A stretch of 64,000 nt of DNA from Paraburkholderia monticola (GTDB lineage: Bacteria > Pseudomonadota > Gammaproteobacteria > Burkholderiales > Burkholderiaceae). Positions 40,619 to 50,397 of this stretch are shown in pieces. The notes under the pieces were generated by a model that did not search any database, was not told the origin of the DNA, and saw nothing but the letters and a program-made list of their open reading frames with translations. The stretch spans positions 372,001 through 436,000 of the forward strand of contig NZ_LRBG01000004.1 in assembly GCF_001580545.1 (NCBI RefSeq), read 5' to 3'. Numbering within the stretch: position 1 is the first letter of the stretch; each line of letters starts with the position of its first letter. Both the position numbers and the translations under genes were made by a program.

Positions 40619-40937
40619 TCATTCCGCCATTGAGTCAACAGGGCGGCTAAACGGCGTCGGCGAAGCGCGAAGAGAAAGGCTGGGTGCGCGGCTGACGACC
40701 TCTTTAGCCGCATTTATAGTGAACCGCGGGCCCTAGGCCTTGGGGTTCGCGCGCCCGCAATCGAGTCAGCAAATCGGCGCGTGAAAGGGTGTGAAACCGG
40801 GTGCAACGTGTTCGGGATGCCGTGGCGCGGTCCGTTATGCATCGCGGGCCGCAGCGGCGTCAGGCGCAAAGTATAGCGGAAAAATCCTCGCGGCAGCGGC
40901 GCGGGCGGCGCGCCGCGAACGGTACGAGCCTCGCGGA
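40619..40937 (-). other. metX leader region
   Basis: 319 bp between slmA and metX, both on the minus strand. Two -10-like boxes are seen on this strand, TATACT (40875-40870) and TATAAA (40718-40713). A 9-bp inverted repeat (40643-40651 with 40703-40711) and a competing 6-bp hairpin (40688-40693 with 40706-40711) share the same arm. No gene seen. Confidence 0.5.
40643..40711 (-). promoter_or_regulatory. mutually exclusive repeats in metX leader
   Basis: On the transcribed strand, GCGGCTAAA (40711-40703) can pair with AGCCGC 12 nt downstream (40693-40688) or with TTTAGCCGC (40651-40643). Both cannot form together. This could be a regulatory switch, or a pair of operator half-sites. Confidence 0.35.
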
Positions 40938-41651
40938 CTACTGAAGAATCAGCAGCAGTTGCTCGCTCGCGTGTTCGGCGGGCGGCCGGGCGAATCCGCT
41001 GCGCACATAGCGATGCCAGCGGCCGATCACGTAGCTCAACAGCAGGCTCGCGCGGATCGCGGGATCGTAGCCGGCGGGCAGCGCGGCGGTTTGCGGTGGT
41101 ACGGTCTGTGGGTCGGCGCTGTTTGCGCCGTGCTCGTTGGTATCGGCGAGTGCCTCGGTCTGCGCGAGCCGCAAGCACTGCTTCAACGATGCCTCGACCC
41201 GCTCGAGCATGTGGTTGACGCGCTCGGTCAGCCGCTCGTGCTCGCCGACCAGTGCCTCGCAGGTCAGCACGCGCGTCATGCCGGGATTTTTCGCCGGAAA
41301 GTTGAGCAGCATCAGCGCGATCGCGCGCGCCTGCAGCACGCCGTTGCTTTCGTGGCTGGTGATCTGGTTGATGAGCCCAAACAGCGTCTGTTCGATGAAC
41401 TCGATCAGCCCTTCGAACATTTGCGCTTTGCTCGCGAAATGGCGGTACAGCGCGGCTTCGGACACACCGATCCGGGCGGCGAGCGCGGCCGTGGTGACCT
41501 TTTCGCTCTTGGGCGCCTCGAGCATGCCGGCGAGCGTCTGCAGGATATGCACGCGACGCTGGCCCGGCTTCGGACGGGGAGAGCGTGGGGCAGCGGACGC
41601 CGTGGGGGCGGTTTCGGCTGAAGCTTCGTCAGGCTTGTCGGTCGGCTGCAT
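40938..41651 (-). CDS. slmA: TetR-type nucleoid occlusion factor SlmA
   Basis: A 237-residue TetR-fold protein. The helix-turn-helix reads VTTAALAARIGVSEAALYRHFASK, the SlmA signature with YRHFASKAQMFEGLIEFIE. SlmA binds DNA and blocks FtsZ assembly over the nucleoid. An N-terminal Pro/Ala/Ser-rich stretch of about 30 residues is longer than in E. coli. The ATG at 41651 opens MQPTDKPDEA. It lies 41 bp after the nucleotidase gene, in the argB cluster. Confidence 0.85.
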   Translation of the reverse strand: MQPTDKPDEASAETAPTASAAPRSPRPKPGQRRVHILQTLAGMLEAPKSEKVTTAALAARIGVSEAALYRHFASKAQMFEGLIEFIEQTLFGLINQITSHESNGVLQARAIALMLLNFPAKNPGMTRVLTCEALVGEHERLTERVNHMLERVEASLKQCLRLAQTEALADTNEHGANSADPQTVPPQTAALPAGYDPAIRASLLLSYVIGRWHRYVRSGFARPPAEHASEQLLLILQ

Positions 41652-41692
41652 GGCTGTCGTCCCCCGGCTGATGTCGTTGGCTGCTCTCGTCC

Positions 41693-42460
41693 CTACTGTC
41701 CCCGCTTGGGTCCCTTCCATCGAGCCGAGCGCGTGCTCAGTCGTAGCGATTTTAGCGAACGAACGCTGCGGTCGACATAATGGGGCCGGCCGGTCCCCGG
41801 CAGGCGCGTCGGCACGCCGTCCGCGTGAGGCTTGCGCGGCAGATGACCGGTGATCCATACGGTGCGCAGACCGAGCCGCCGGTAGTTCTTCAGGTGCGAA
41901 CGCGTGTCCTCGACGAGGATCGCGTCTTTCAGCGACACACGCGCGTCGCGCATCGCGCGGCGCAGCATCGCGTGATCAGGCTTCGCACGCCATTGGCGGC
42001 GATCGCGCATGTGTTCGATCGCGATCACGCGCTCGAACAGGCGTTCGATGCGCAGTTCGGCGAGCACCGCGCGCGCGTAGGTCTCGGGTGCGTTGGTGAG
42101 CACGATCTTGCGGCCCGGGAGCGCCGCGACCAGACGCGCGACGCCGCGCTCATAGCGGATCATCGAGCCGAGGTCGGGGAACGTGTGCACGACTTTCAGA
42201 AAATCATGCGCGTCGAGCGGATGGTGCCGCGTGAGGCCGAGCAGCGCCGCGCCGTAGCGCAGCGTGTAGCCGGTGCGCAGCCGGTTGGCTTCGTCGAGGT
42301 CGACTTGTAGCGCGTCGATGATGTACTGGGTCATCCCGCGATTGATCGCCGGGAAAATGGCATGCGACGCGCGGTGCAGCGTGTTGTCGAGATCGAACAG
42401 CCAGACTGGCTTGCCGCCCGCGATGTCAGGACGGCGGCGCCTTGAAGTGGGGGTGCGCAT
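41693..42460 (-). CDS. pyrimidine 5'-nucleotidase (HAD family)
   Basis: A 255-residue haloacid-dehalogenase-like phosphatase, SDT1/pyrimidine 5'-nucleotidase type, dephosphorylating UMP/CMP-like substrates. Motif I is WLFDLDNTLH with the nucleophile Asp; motif II is VLTNAPE, and the acidic motif is ILVEDTRSH. The N terminus is a short Arg-rich extension before motif I. It sits between argB and slmA on the same strand. Confidence 0.86.
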   Translation of the reverse strand: MRTPTSRRRRPDIAGGKPVWLFDLDNTLHRASHAIFPAINRGMTQYIIDALQVDLDEANRLRTGYTLRYGAALLGLTRHHPLDAHDFLKVVHTFPDLGSMIRYERGVARLVAALPGRKIVLTNAPETYARAVLAELRIERLFERVIAIEHMRDRRQWRAKPDHAMLRRAMRDARVSLKDAILVEDTRSHLKNYRRLGLRTVWITGHLPRKPHADGVPTRLPGTGRPHYVDRSVRSLKSLRLSTRSARWKGPKRGQ

Positions 42461-42562
42461 GGTAGAGGCCTTCAGGCGCTGACGGGTACTTCATGCTGCG
42501 GATGCGGCGAGTTTGCCGCATCAACGCCAAGGGGCGCGCACAGCCCGCTAGCCGCGAGGTGT

Positions 42563-42601
42563 GGCACGGGCGTCGCGCGGCGGTGGCGCGCCCCCCGTGC
42601 C
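42563..42601 (-). terminator. nested hairpin downstream of argB
   Basis: An 8-bp outer stem (42563-42570 with 42594-42601) encloses a 5-bp inner stem (42574-42578 with 42586-42590), 17 bp after the argB stop. No T-run follows on the minus strand, so this may be a stabiliser or Rho-dependent end. Confidence 0.4.
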
Positions 42602-42617
42602 TGGGATGTCGCAGCGA

Positions 42618-43670
<1,053 letters not shown>

Positions 43671-43784
43671 TTAACGCGCTTGCGTGACGGCTGTGCATCG
43701 GCCGAACGGACGACTGCACCTAAGGGTATCAGTCATGGCATCATGGTCTGACCGATGTTCCCCGGCCCTCTGCGCCTACCCGCG

Positions 43785-44009
43785 ATGAAACCGTCTTCCG
43801 CCCGCTCCGGGCGCAGCGCGCGCTGTCCGCGCTGCGGCAATGCCTTCGACTGCGGCGGCCAGGCCGAGCCGTCGAACTGCTGGTGCCGCGCGTTGCCAGC
43901 GCTGCCGGCCGAGCGGCTGGAGCCGGGCGGCCGCTGCCTGTGTCCCGAGTGTCTTGCGGCGGAGATTGCCCGGGCGACACGAGAGGCGAGTGGGGATGAG
44001 CGGCCGTGA
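43785..44009 (+). CDS. cysteine-rich CWC-family protein
   Basis: A 74-residue protein with nine Cys, in the pattern CPRCGNAFDC, then CWCRALP, then CLCPECL. This is the small CWC family, thought to bind zinc. No function is known. A start at 43755 would add ten residues; neither site has a clear ribosome binding site. It lies just upstream of regB on the same strand, 48 bp away. Confidence 0.8.
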   Translation: MKPSSARSGRSARCPRCGNAFDCGGQAEPSNCWCRALPALPAERLEPGGRCLCPECLAAEIARATREASGDERP

Positions 44010-44057
44010 CCAGGCCGCCTGGTCGGCGAGGCGTGTCCGAACGGTTAGACTAGGATC

Positions 44058-45368
44058 ATGCAACGTATAACCAACACCGGCCGGGTCAATCTCGGTCATC
44101 TGTTCTGGCTGCGCAGCCTCGCGATCATCGGTCAGTTGCTGACGATCGCCTTCGTGCAGATCTTCATCGGCGCGAATCTGCCGTTGCCCGCCATGTTGCT
44201 CGTGATCGCGCTCGAAGTGCTGTTCAACGCGCTCACGTGGTGGCGCGTGTATCAGCAGCGTCCTGAGTCCAACATCGAGCTGTTCGGGCAGATCTGGGTC
44301 GATCTGGGAGCGCTGTCGGCGCTGCTGTTCCTGTCTGGCGGCACCACCAATCCTTTCGTGTCGCTGTACCTGCCGTCGCTCGCGATCGCCGCGGCCGTGC
44401 TGCCTTGGTATCTGATGGCCTGGCTCGCGGCATTCGCGGTCGCCTGCTACGCGATGCTCAGTTTCGATTCCGTTCCGCTCAATCTCGAGAATCCCGCGAA
44501 TCTGTTCGACTACTACCGCTCGGGTATGTGGGTGAACTTCATGGTCAGCGTGGGGCTGATTGCATGGTTCGTCGCGCGCATGTCGCGAGCGCTGCGGCTG
44601 CGTGACGCGGCGCTTGGCGAAGCGCAGCAACGCTTGCTTCAGGACGAACGGGCGGTCGCACTCGGCGTGCAGGCGGCCACGGTGGCTCACGAAATCGGCA
44701 CGCCGCTGTCTACAATCGCGATGTTGTCCGAAGAATTGCGCGATGCGGCGCGTACCGACGCGGGTCTGGCGCCCTACCGTGCCGATCTCGAGTTGCTCGA
44801 GCAGCAGATGACGCTATGTACGTCGGCGTTGGCGCGGTTGCGCAGCCGCGCGACGACCACGACGAATCGCCAGCCGGTCGCCGAATGGCTCGAATCGTTC
44901 GCCGAGCAGTGGCGGCTGCGTCATCCGCACGTGACGTTCGAGCGGATCGGCACAGCGCCCGCCGAAGTCAGTCTCAACGACACGGTGGCCGTCGGTCAGA
45001 TACTCACGATCCTGCTCGACAACGCCGCGCGCGCGAGCCGCGATCACGTGACGCTGTCGTGCGCGCTGACGGCGCGTGGCGACCAGATCGTGTTCGAAGT
45101 GTGTGACCACGGTCCGGGCATTCCGGCCGCACTGCGCGGCTCGCTCGGCGCGATGCCGGTGGACAGCACGCAAGGCGGGCATGGCGTCGGCCTTTACCTG
45201 GCATTTTCGGCGGCGGCGCGTCTGAAGGGATCGATCGAGCTGACCGACGCCAACGGCGGGAGGCCGCGCGGCACGCGTGCGGTGCTTCGGCTGCCGCTCG
45301 CCGCGCGCAAGATTTCTGGAGCGAGCCCACAAGGCGCCGCGCCATCCAACACGGAGAAACAGGCATGA
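44058..45368 (+). CDS. regB: RegB/PrrB-type redox sensor kinase
   Basis: A 436-residue membrane histidine kinase of the RegB/PrrB/ActS/RoxS family. About six membrane segments lie in residues 17-173, with the quinone-site signature GGTTNPF (94-100). The phospho-acceptor is His211 in VAHEIGTPLST. Cys254 (EQQMTLCTSAL) aligns with the redox-active cysteine of Rhodobacter RegB. The ATPase domain has DNAARAS and GHGVGLYL. It overlaps regA by 4 bp. It likely senses respiratory redox state. Confidence 0.92.
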   Translation: MQRITNTGRVNLGHLFWLRSLAIIGQLLTIAFVQIFIGANLPLPAMLLVIALEVLFNALTWWRVYQQRPESNIELFGQIWVDLGALSALLFLSGGTTNPFVSLYLPSLAIAAAVLPWYLMAWLAAFAVACYAMLSFDSVPLNLENPANLFDYYRSGMWVNFMVSVGLIAWFVARMSRALRLRDAALGEAQQRLLQDERAVALGVQAATVAHEIGTPLSTIAMLSEELRDAARTDAGLAPYRADLELLEQQMTLCTSALARLRSRATTTTNRQPVAEWLESFAEQWRLRHPHVTFERIGTAPAEVSLNDTVAVGQILTILLDNAARASRDHVTLSCALTARGDQIVFEVCDHGPGIPAALRGSLGAMPVDSTQGGHGVGLYLAFSAAARLKGSIELTDANGGRPRGTRAVLRLPLAARKISGASPQGAAPSNTEKQA

Positions 45369-45907
45369 GCGAAAAGAATTTTCTGGTGATCGACGACGAC
45401 GAAGTGTTCTCCGGCATCCTCGCGCGCGGCTTGACCCGGCGCGGCTACACGGTGAGCGAAGCGCACAACGCGGACGAGGCGATCCGGCTCGCGAACCAGC
45501 AGAAGTTCAGCGAGATCACCGTGGACCTGCATCTGGGCAACGACTCCGGCCTCACGCTCGTCGCGCCGTTGCGCGATCTGCAGCCCGATGCGCGCATGCT
45601 CGTGCTGACCGGCTACGCGAGCATCGCGACCGCGGTGCAGGCGGTCAAGGACGGCGCCGACAACTATCTTGCGAAGCCCGCCAACGTCGAGACGATCCTG
45701 TCGGCGCTGCAAAGCGAGGCGAGCGCGCTGCAGGCGGAGGAGGCGATCGAGCATCCGCAGCCGCTGTCGGTGGCTCGGCTCGAATGGGAGCATATCCAGC
45801 GTGTGCTCGCGGAACACGGCGGCAATATCTCGGCGACCGCGCGCGCGTTGAACATGCATCGGCGGACCTTGCAGCGCAAGTTGGCGAAGCGGCCGGTGAA
45901 GCAGTAG
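45365..45907 (+). CDS. regA: RegA/PrrA-type response regulator
   Basis: A 180-residue response regulator. The receiver domain has the acidic pocket IDDDE, phospho-acceptor Asp54 and conserved Lys in LAKPANVE; a Fis-type helix-turn-helix covers about 135-175 (GNISATARALNMHRRTLQRKL). Length and HTH match RegA, the partner of RegB controlling redox-dependent energy genes. Its ATG overlaps the regB stop, and a strong terminator follows. Confidence 0.93.
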   Translation: MSEKNFLVIDDDEVFSGILARGLTRRGYTVSEAHNADEAIRLANQQKFSEITVDLHLGNDSGLTLVAPLRDLQPDARMLVLTGYASIATAVQAVKDGADNYLAKPANVETILSALQSEASALQAEEAIEHPQPLSVARLEWEHIQRVLAEHGGNISATARALNMHRRTLQRKLAKRPVKQ

Positions 45908-45934
45908 GTCGTGCACCGAGCGGCACAAAGCAAA

Positions 45935-45968
45935 ACGGGCTGCCCTTGCAAAGGCAGCCCGTTTTTTT
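45935..45968. terminator. bidirectional intrinsic terminator regA / hslU
   Basis: A perfect 10-bp stem (45935-45944 with 45953-45962), 8-nt loop, T-run on the right and A-run on the left. It serves regA and, on the other strand, hslU. Confidence 0.92.
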
Positions 45969-46002
45969 CAGGCATCAGTGCCTGGTGATATTGCCGTGCC
46001 GA

Positions 46003-47349
46003 TCACAGCACGTAGCGCGACAGATCCTCGTCCTCCGCGACTTCGTTCAACGCGCGATCGACATACGCCGCGTCGATCTGCACCGCGCGGCCCGAGTGAT
46101 TGCCCGCCGAGAACGACACTTCCTCGAGCAGCTTTTCGATCACCGTATACAGGCGGCGCGCGCCGATGTTCTCGGTCTTCTCGTTCACCGAGTACGCAAT
46201 CTCGGCGAGACGGCGGATGCCGTCGTCGGCGAATTCGAGGTGCACGTCTTCGGTCGCGAGCAGGGCCTGATACTGCTTGACGAGGCTCGCGTCCGTCGAC
46301 ACGAGGATCGACTCGAAGTCTTTGACCGACAGCGAATCGAGCTCGACGCGAATCGGGAAGCGCCCCTGCAGCTCGGGAATCAGATCGCTCGGCTTCGCGA
46401 GATGAAACGCGCCGCTCGCGATGAACAGGATGTGATCGGTCTTCACCATGCCGTACTTGGTGTTGATCGTCGTGCCTTCGACGAGCGGCAGCAGATCGCG
46501 CTGCACGCCCTGACGCGACACCTCGCCGCCGCCCGCTTCGTTGCGCGAGGCGATCTTGTCGATTTCGTCGAGGAACACGATGCCGTTCTGCTCGACGTTC
46601 TGCACCGCCTTGGCCTTCACTTCCTCGTCGTTGAGCATCTTGCCGGCTTCTTCGTCGGTGAGCACCTTCAACGCTTCCTTCACCTTCATCTTGCGGCGCG
46701 TCTTCTTGCCGCCGCCGATGTTGGCGAACATCGAGCGGATCTGCTCGGTCATGTCTTCCATGCCCGGCGGCCCCATGATGTCCATGCCGACCTGCGGCTG
46801 CTCCACGTCGAGTTCGATTTCCTTGTCGTCGAGCTGGCCTTCGCGCAGGCGCTTGCGGAACGTCTGACGCGTGGTGCTGCCTTCATCGGCGGTATCGGTC
46901 GAGCTCGAGCTCGAACCGAAGCCGACCGGCCGTGCGGTCGGCAGCAGGATGTCGAGGATGCGGTCTTCGGCCAGATCGCCCGCCTTGGTCCGCACTTTGC
47001 GCATTTCGGTTTCGCGGGTCTGCTTGACCGAAATTTCGATCAGGTCGCGCACGATGCTGTCGACGTCGCGGCCCACGTAGCCGACTTCGGTGAACTTGGT
47101 CGCTTCGATCTTGATGAACGGCGCGTCCGCGAGCTTCGCGAGACGCCGCGCGATTTCGGTCTTGCCGACGCCGGTCGGTCCGATCATCAGGATGTTCTTC
47201 GGCGTGATTTCCTGGCGCAGGGGGTCGTCGACCTGCTGACGGCGCCAGCGGTTGCGCAGCGCGACGGCCACGGCTTTCTTCGCGCGGCCTTGGCCGATGA
47301 TGTGTTTGTCGAGTTCGGAGACGATCTCGGCGGGGGTCATGGTGCTCAT
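46003..47349 (-). CDS. hslU: ATP-dependent protease ATPase HslU
   Basis: A 448-residue AAA+ unfoldase that feeds substrates to HslV. Walker A is GPTGVGKTE, Walker B is [10 protein letters not shown], the pore loop GYVGRD is present, and the C-terminal LSRYVL tail that docks into HslV is intact. The I domain (about 110-240) includes a Ser-rich loop. The start at 47349 ([10 protein letters not shown]) or 47340 is possible. It lies 10 bp after hslV. Confidence 0.97.
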   Translation of the reverse strand: MSTMTPAEIVSELDKHIIGQGRAKKAVAVALRNRWRRQQVDDPLRQEITPKNILMIGPTGVGKTEIARRLAKLADAPFIKIEATKFTEVGYVGRDVDSIVRDLIEISVKQTRETEMRKVRTKAGDLAEDRILDILLPTARPVGFGSSSSSTDTADEGSTTRQTFRKRLREGQLDDKEIELDVEQPQVGMDIMGPPGMEDMTEQIRSMFANIGGGKKTRRKMKVKEALKVLTDEEAGKMLNDEEVKAKAVQNVEQNGIVFLDEIDKIASRNEAGGGEVSRQGVQRDLLPLVEGTTINTKYGMVKTDHILFIASGAFHLAKPSDLIPELQGRFPIRVELDSLSVKDFESILVSTDASLVKQYQALLATEDVHLEFADDGIRRLAEIAYSVNEKTENIGARRLYTVIEKLLEEVSFSAGNHSGRAVQIDAAYVDRALNEVAEDEDLSRYVL

Positions 47350-47359
47350 CGATGGGTCC

Positions 47360-47896
47360 TTACTCGATCGTCTCAATGACGCGGTTATGGTTCGTGTAGA
47401 TGCACATGTCGCCGGCGATTTCCAGCGACTTCTCCACGATTTCGCGCGGCGACAGCTCGGTGTTGTCGGCAAGCGCCTTCGCGGCCGCCTGCGCATAGGC
47501 GCCGCCCGAGCCGATCGCGCAGATCCCGCCTTCGGGATCGAGCACGTCGCCGTTGCCGGTGATGACGAGTGTGGTGGTCGCATCCGCGGCGATCAGCATC
47601 GCTTCGAGACGACGCAGCATGCGGTCGGTGCGCCAGTCTTTCGCGAGCTCCACGGCCGCGCGCGTCAGATTGCCCTGATGTTTTTCCAGCTTCGCCTCGA
47701 AGCGGTCGAGCAGCGAGAAGGCATCCGCCGTGCCGCCGGCGAAGCCGACCAGCACCTTGCCGTTGTAGATGCGCCGGACCTTCTTCGCGCCGCCTTTCAT
47801 GACGATGTTGCCGAGCGTCACCTGGCCGTCGCCGCCGAGTGCGACCTTGTTGCCGCGGCGCACGGAAACGATCGTCGTGCCGTGAAATTGCTCCAT
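47360..47896 (-). CDS. hslV: proteasome-like protease HslV
   Basis: A 178-residue Thr-protease subunit of the HslVU heat-shock protease. The TTIVSVRR motif that forms the mature N terminus is preceded by six residues (MEQFHG), so a short propeptide must be removed autocatalytically, unlike E. coli HslV where only Met is cut. Lys in the GGAKKVRR region and Gly-rich strands fit the fold. The ATG at 47896 is preferred over one 6 codons upstream. Confidence 0.96.
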   Translation of the reverse strand: MEQFHGTTIVSVRRGNKVALGGDGQVTLGNIVMKGGAKKVRRIYNGKVLVGFAGGTADAFSLLDRFEAKLEKHQGNLTRAAVELAKDWRTDRMLRRLEAMLIAADATTTLVITGNGDVLDPEGGICAIGSGGAYAQAAAKALADNTELSPREIVEKSLEIAGDMCIYTNHNRVIETIE

Positions 47897-48009
47897 ATGC
47901 GTTCCTCTTTGCAAAACGGGTAGGACGCGGCAGCGCTGCGCGCTACCGCATGGATCCAGTTAGCGGACGGCGCGCCGGCCGGCGCGCTCGTGAGCGCATG
48001 TCCGGTCTA

Positions 48010-48036
48010 TTTTAGGGCGCGCGCGGTCATATCAAG
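48010..48036 (-). promoter_or_regulatory. sigma-32-like promoter of hslVU
   Basis: On the minus strand CTTGATA (48036-48030), a 12-bp spacer and CCCTAAAAT (48017-48009) resemble the heat-shock consensus CTTGAAA-N12-14-CCCCATNTA. It lies about 115-140 bp upstream of hslV. hslVU is a sigma-32 operon in E. coli. Confidence 0.5.
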
Positions 48037-48158
48037 ATCCGCCGAAACGCATAGGACGAAAAAGAAAATCCGCTCAGGGAGCCTGAGAAAAGAGGCGGGG
48101 AGGTGCGGTGGGGGTGGCAGGAGGGGCGCAGCTTGCGCGGATGTCGCGCAAAAAGAAA

Positions 48159-48182
48159 AGGCGCACGGTTCACCGTGCGCCT
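48159..48182 (-). terminator. intrinsic terminator of dksA
   Basis: A perfect 11-bp stem (48159-48169 with 48172-48182, a tight 2-nt loop that opens to 4) is followed on the minus strand by a T-rich run (48158-48150). It lies 50 bp after the dksA stop. Confidence 0.8.
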
Positions 48183-48233
48183 CTCGACGAAGCAGCGTTT
48201 TCGGGCGCTAAGCCGAAGCCGCGCCGCAGGTCA

Positions 48234-48653
48234 TCAGTCGCCGAACAGCTTCTGGCGCAGTTCGCGGCGCTCCTGGGCTTCGAGCGACAGCGTAGCCGTG
48301 GGCCGAGCGAGCAGACGCGGAATGCCGATCGGCTCGCCGGTTTCTTCGCACCAGCCGTAGTCGCCCGCCTCGATGCGCGCGATCGATTGCTGAACCTTCT
48401 TCAGCAGCTTGCGCTCGCGGTCGCGCGTGCGCAGTTCGAGCGCATGCTCTTCCTCGATCGTCGCGCGATCGGCCGGGTCCGGCACGATGACCGTTTCGCG
48501 CAGGTTCTCGGTCGTCTGGCCGGCATTGCGGAGAATGTCCGCCTGCAACTGTTCGAGCCTGTTCTTGAAGAAGGCGAGCTGATCCTCATTCATGTAATCC
48601 TTGTCGCTCATCTTCAGGATTTCGGCTTCGGTCAAGAGTCGTTTCGTCGTCAT
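48234..48653 (-). CDS. dksA: RNA polymerase-binding protein DksA (single-Cys type)
   Basis: A 139-residue transcription factor that enters the RNA polymerase secondary channel and, with ppGpp, controls rRNA and amino-acid promoters. The coiled-coil tip motif DPADRA (59-64) matches the essential DxxDxA. Of the four zinc cysteines in E. coli DksA, only Cys102 remains (WCEETGEP); the others are Thr, Ser and Ala. It is therefore probably zinc-independent. The ATG at 48653 opens MTTKRLLTEAE. A COG0523 metal GTPase lies upstream. Confidence 0.95.
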   Translation of the reverse strand: MTTKRLLTEAEILKMSDKDYMNEDQLAFFKNRLEQLQADILRNAGQTTENLRETVIVPDPADRATIEEEHALELRTRDRERKLLKKVQQSIARIEAGDYGWCEETGEPIGIPRLLARPTATLSLEAQERRELRQKLFGD

Positions 48654-49302
48654 CTGGCTTACTTCTTCAATGTGAGGCAAAACTCTTACATAGTGCCCGC
48701 ACTTTCGTATTGCCCGCAAAACGCGTCGCGCGGACGCGCAGCGCAGGGTGGCCACGAACGTTGGGCTGTCGTGTCGCCGAAGCGCCTGGCGCCCACACGC
48801 CGGGCGTTGCAAGCTACGCCGCTGCGGGGCCGAACTCCTCTGGAAACCGATTCTCAAATGGTCCTGAGGCATCGCTCGCCGGCAAGCGCGTGACCTTTCA
48901 GGCCATGCCCGCTGGCGTTTTCGGCGTGTCTCCGGACAAGATTTTCCGGCGCCATTTCAAGCCAGTCGCGGGATACGCGCGACCGGGCAATTCGTTGTCA
49001 TTCTCCAGTGGGCACGTATTGTAACTGAATCACAATCCGACACCGCAACTGCTGAAATCTGCCCGCGGCGCAGCGATATCCCGAAAATATAACGCGCACA
49101 AAGCCAAAAAGCGATGGTCGTGCACGCTTTAATACAGCAGGGTTTTCACGCGCTTTTCATATGGCCTGCTTTCGAATGGCGTTTCGACCGCGATGTCGCA
49201 TTTTCAGCAGATGATTCACGCCCGCGCAGCCGGCGGCGGCCGTTCCGTGCAACTGCAGTAGCACAGCGCATGCCGCGATGTGTGCGGCATGCGCTAGCCC
49301 GC
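48654..49302 (-). other. dksA / cobW intergenic region
   Basis: 649 bp between two minus-strand genes. It must hold the dksA promoter; I see no convincing -35/-10 pair. An AT-rich patch (49084-49140) differs from the surroundings. Open frames inside (for example 48710-49024 on the plus strand) lack codon bias and a good ribosome binding site, so I do not call a gene. A hairpin lies at its right end. Confidence 0.5.
49265..49295 (-). repeat. 12-bp inverted repeat after cobW-type gene
   Basis: A perfect 12-bp stem (49265-49276 with 49284-49295) with a 7-nt loop, 7 bp after the stop of the GTPase gene. No T-run follows, so it may be an mRNA 3'-end stabiliser or an inefficient terminator. Confidence 0.55.
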
Positions 49303-50397
49303 TCAGGCGAGGCAGGCGTCCAGACCGTCGGTGATCAGGTCGCGCGGCAGTTCGATGCCGATGAACACCATCTTGTTGGTTTTCTTCTCGGCCGGTTGCC
49401 ATTTCGCGGCGAGGTCGCTGCCCATCATTTGATGCACGCCCTGGAACACGACCTTGCGATCGACGCCCTTCATGTACAGCACACCCTTGTAGCGCAGCAG
49501 GTGCTCGCCGTAGATCTGCAGAATGCCGCCGAGGAAGTCTTCGAGCTTGTTCGGATCGAACGGACGATCGCTGCGGTAGACGAACGACTTGATCTTGTCG
49601 TCGTGATGCGCATGGTGGTGATGCCCGTGATCGTGGCCTTCGTGATCGCAATGGCCATGGTCGTGATCGCAGTCGGCGTGATCGTGGTCGTCGTGCGTGT
49701 GGCCGTGCTCGTCGTGCGCATGCGCGTGGCTGTGCGCGTGTTCGTCTTCGGCCAGGAAGTCCGGATCGATTTCGAGCTTCGAGTTCAGGTTGAAGCCGCG
49801 CAGATCGAAGATTTCCTTGATGTCCGCTTCGCCGAAATTGACGACCTTGATCGCCGCCTTCGGGTTCATGTGCAGCAGACGGTGGCGCAGATCGGCCACG
49901 TGCTGCTCGTCGACCAGATCGGCCTTCGTGATGAACAGCCGGTCCGCGAAACCGACCTGGCGTTGCACCACTTCGTGCTCGTCGAGCTGATGGTTCGCGT
50001 GCTTGGCGTCGACCAGCGTGATGATCGCGTCGAGCAGGAATTCGCTCGCGATCTGGTCGTCCATGAAGAAGGTCTGCGCGACCGGGCCCGGATTGGCGAG
50101 GCCGGTGGTTTCGATCACGACGCGGTCGAAGTCCACTTCGCCCGCCTGCTTCTTCGCGGCCAGATCGTTGAGCACACGCGACAGGTCGCCGCGAATCGTG
50201 CAGCAGATGCAGCCGTTGCTCATCTGGATGATCTGCTCGCTCGTGTCCTGCACGAGGATCTCGTTGTCGATGTTTTCTTCGCCGAACTCGTTCTCGATGA
50301 CGGCGATCTTCATGCCGTGCTTTTCGTTCAGGATGCGCTTGAGCAGGGTGGTTTTGCCGCTGCCGAGAAAGCCGGTCAGGATGGTGACTGGGATCAT
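49303..50397 (-). CDS. COG0523 (CobW/ZNG1-type) metal GTPase
   Basis: A 364-residue G3E-family GTPase, a probable metallochaperone. Walker A is GFLGSGKTT, the metal motif is CICC (Cys63, Cys65, Cys66), and the guanine motif is TKAD. Residues 220-267 form a remarkable histidine-rich loop with 22 His plus two Cys, followed by the CobW C-terminal domain. Such loops bind zinc or other metals. The ATG at 50397 opens MIPVTILTGF. No cobalamin genes are nearby, so zinc handling is more likely than CobW function. Confidence 0.9.
   Translation of the reverse strand: MIPVTILTGFLGSGKTTLLKRILNEKHGMKIAVIENEFGEENIDNEILVQDTSEQIIQMSNGCICCTIRGDLSRVLNDLAAKKQAGEVDFDRVVIETTGLANPGPVAQTFFMDDQIASEFLLDAIITLVDAKHANHQLDEHEVVQRQVGFADRLFITKADLVDEQHVADLRHRLLHMNPKAAIKVVNFGEADIKEIFDLRGFNLNSKLEIDPDFLAEDEHAHSHAHAHDEHGHTHDDHDHADCDHDHGHCDHEGHDHGHHHHAHHDDKIKSFVYRSDRPFDPNKLEDFLGGILQIYGEHLLRYKGVLYMKGVDRKVVFQGVHQMMGSDLAAKWQPAEKKTNKMVFIGIELPRDLITDGLDACLA

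Noticed and set aside
48710..49024. Small plus-strand gene between dksA and the COG0523 gene
   Set aside because: No ribosome binding site, no hydrophobic or domain pattern, and composition typical of non-coding sequence.
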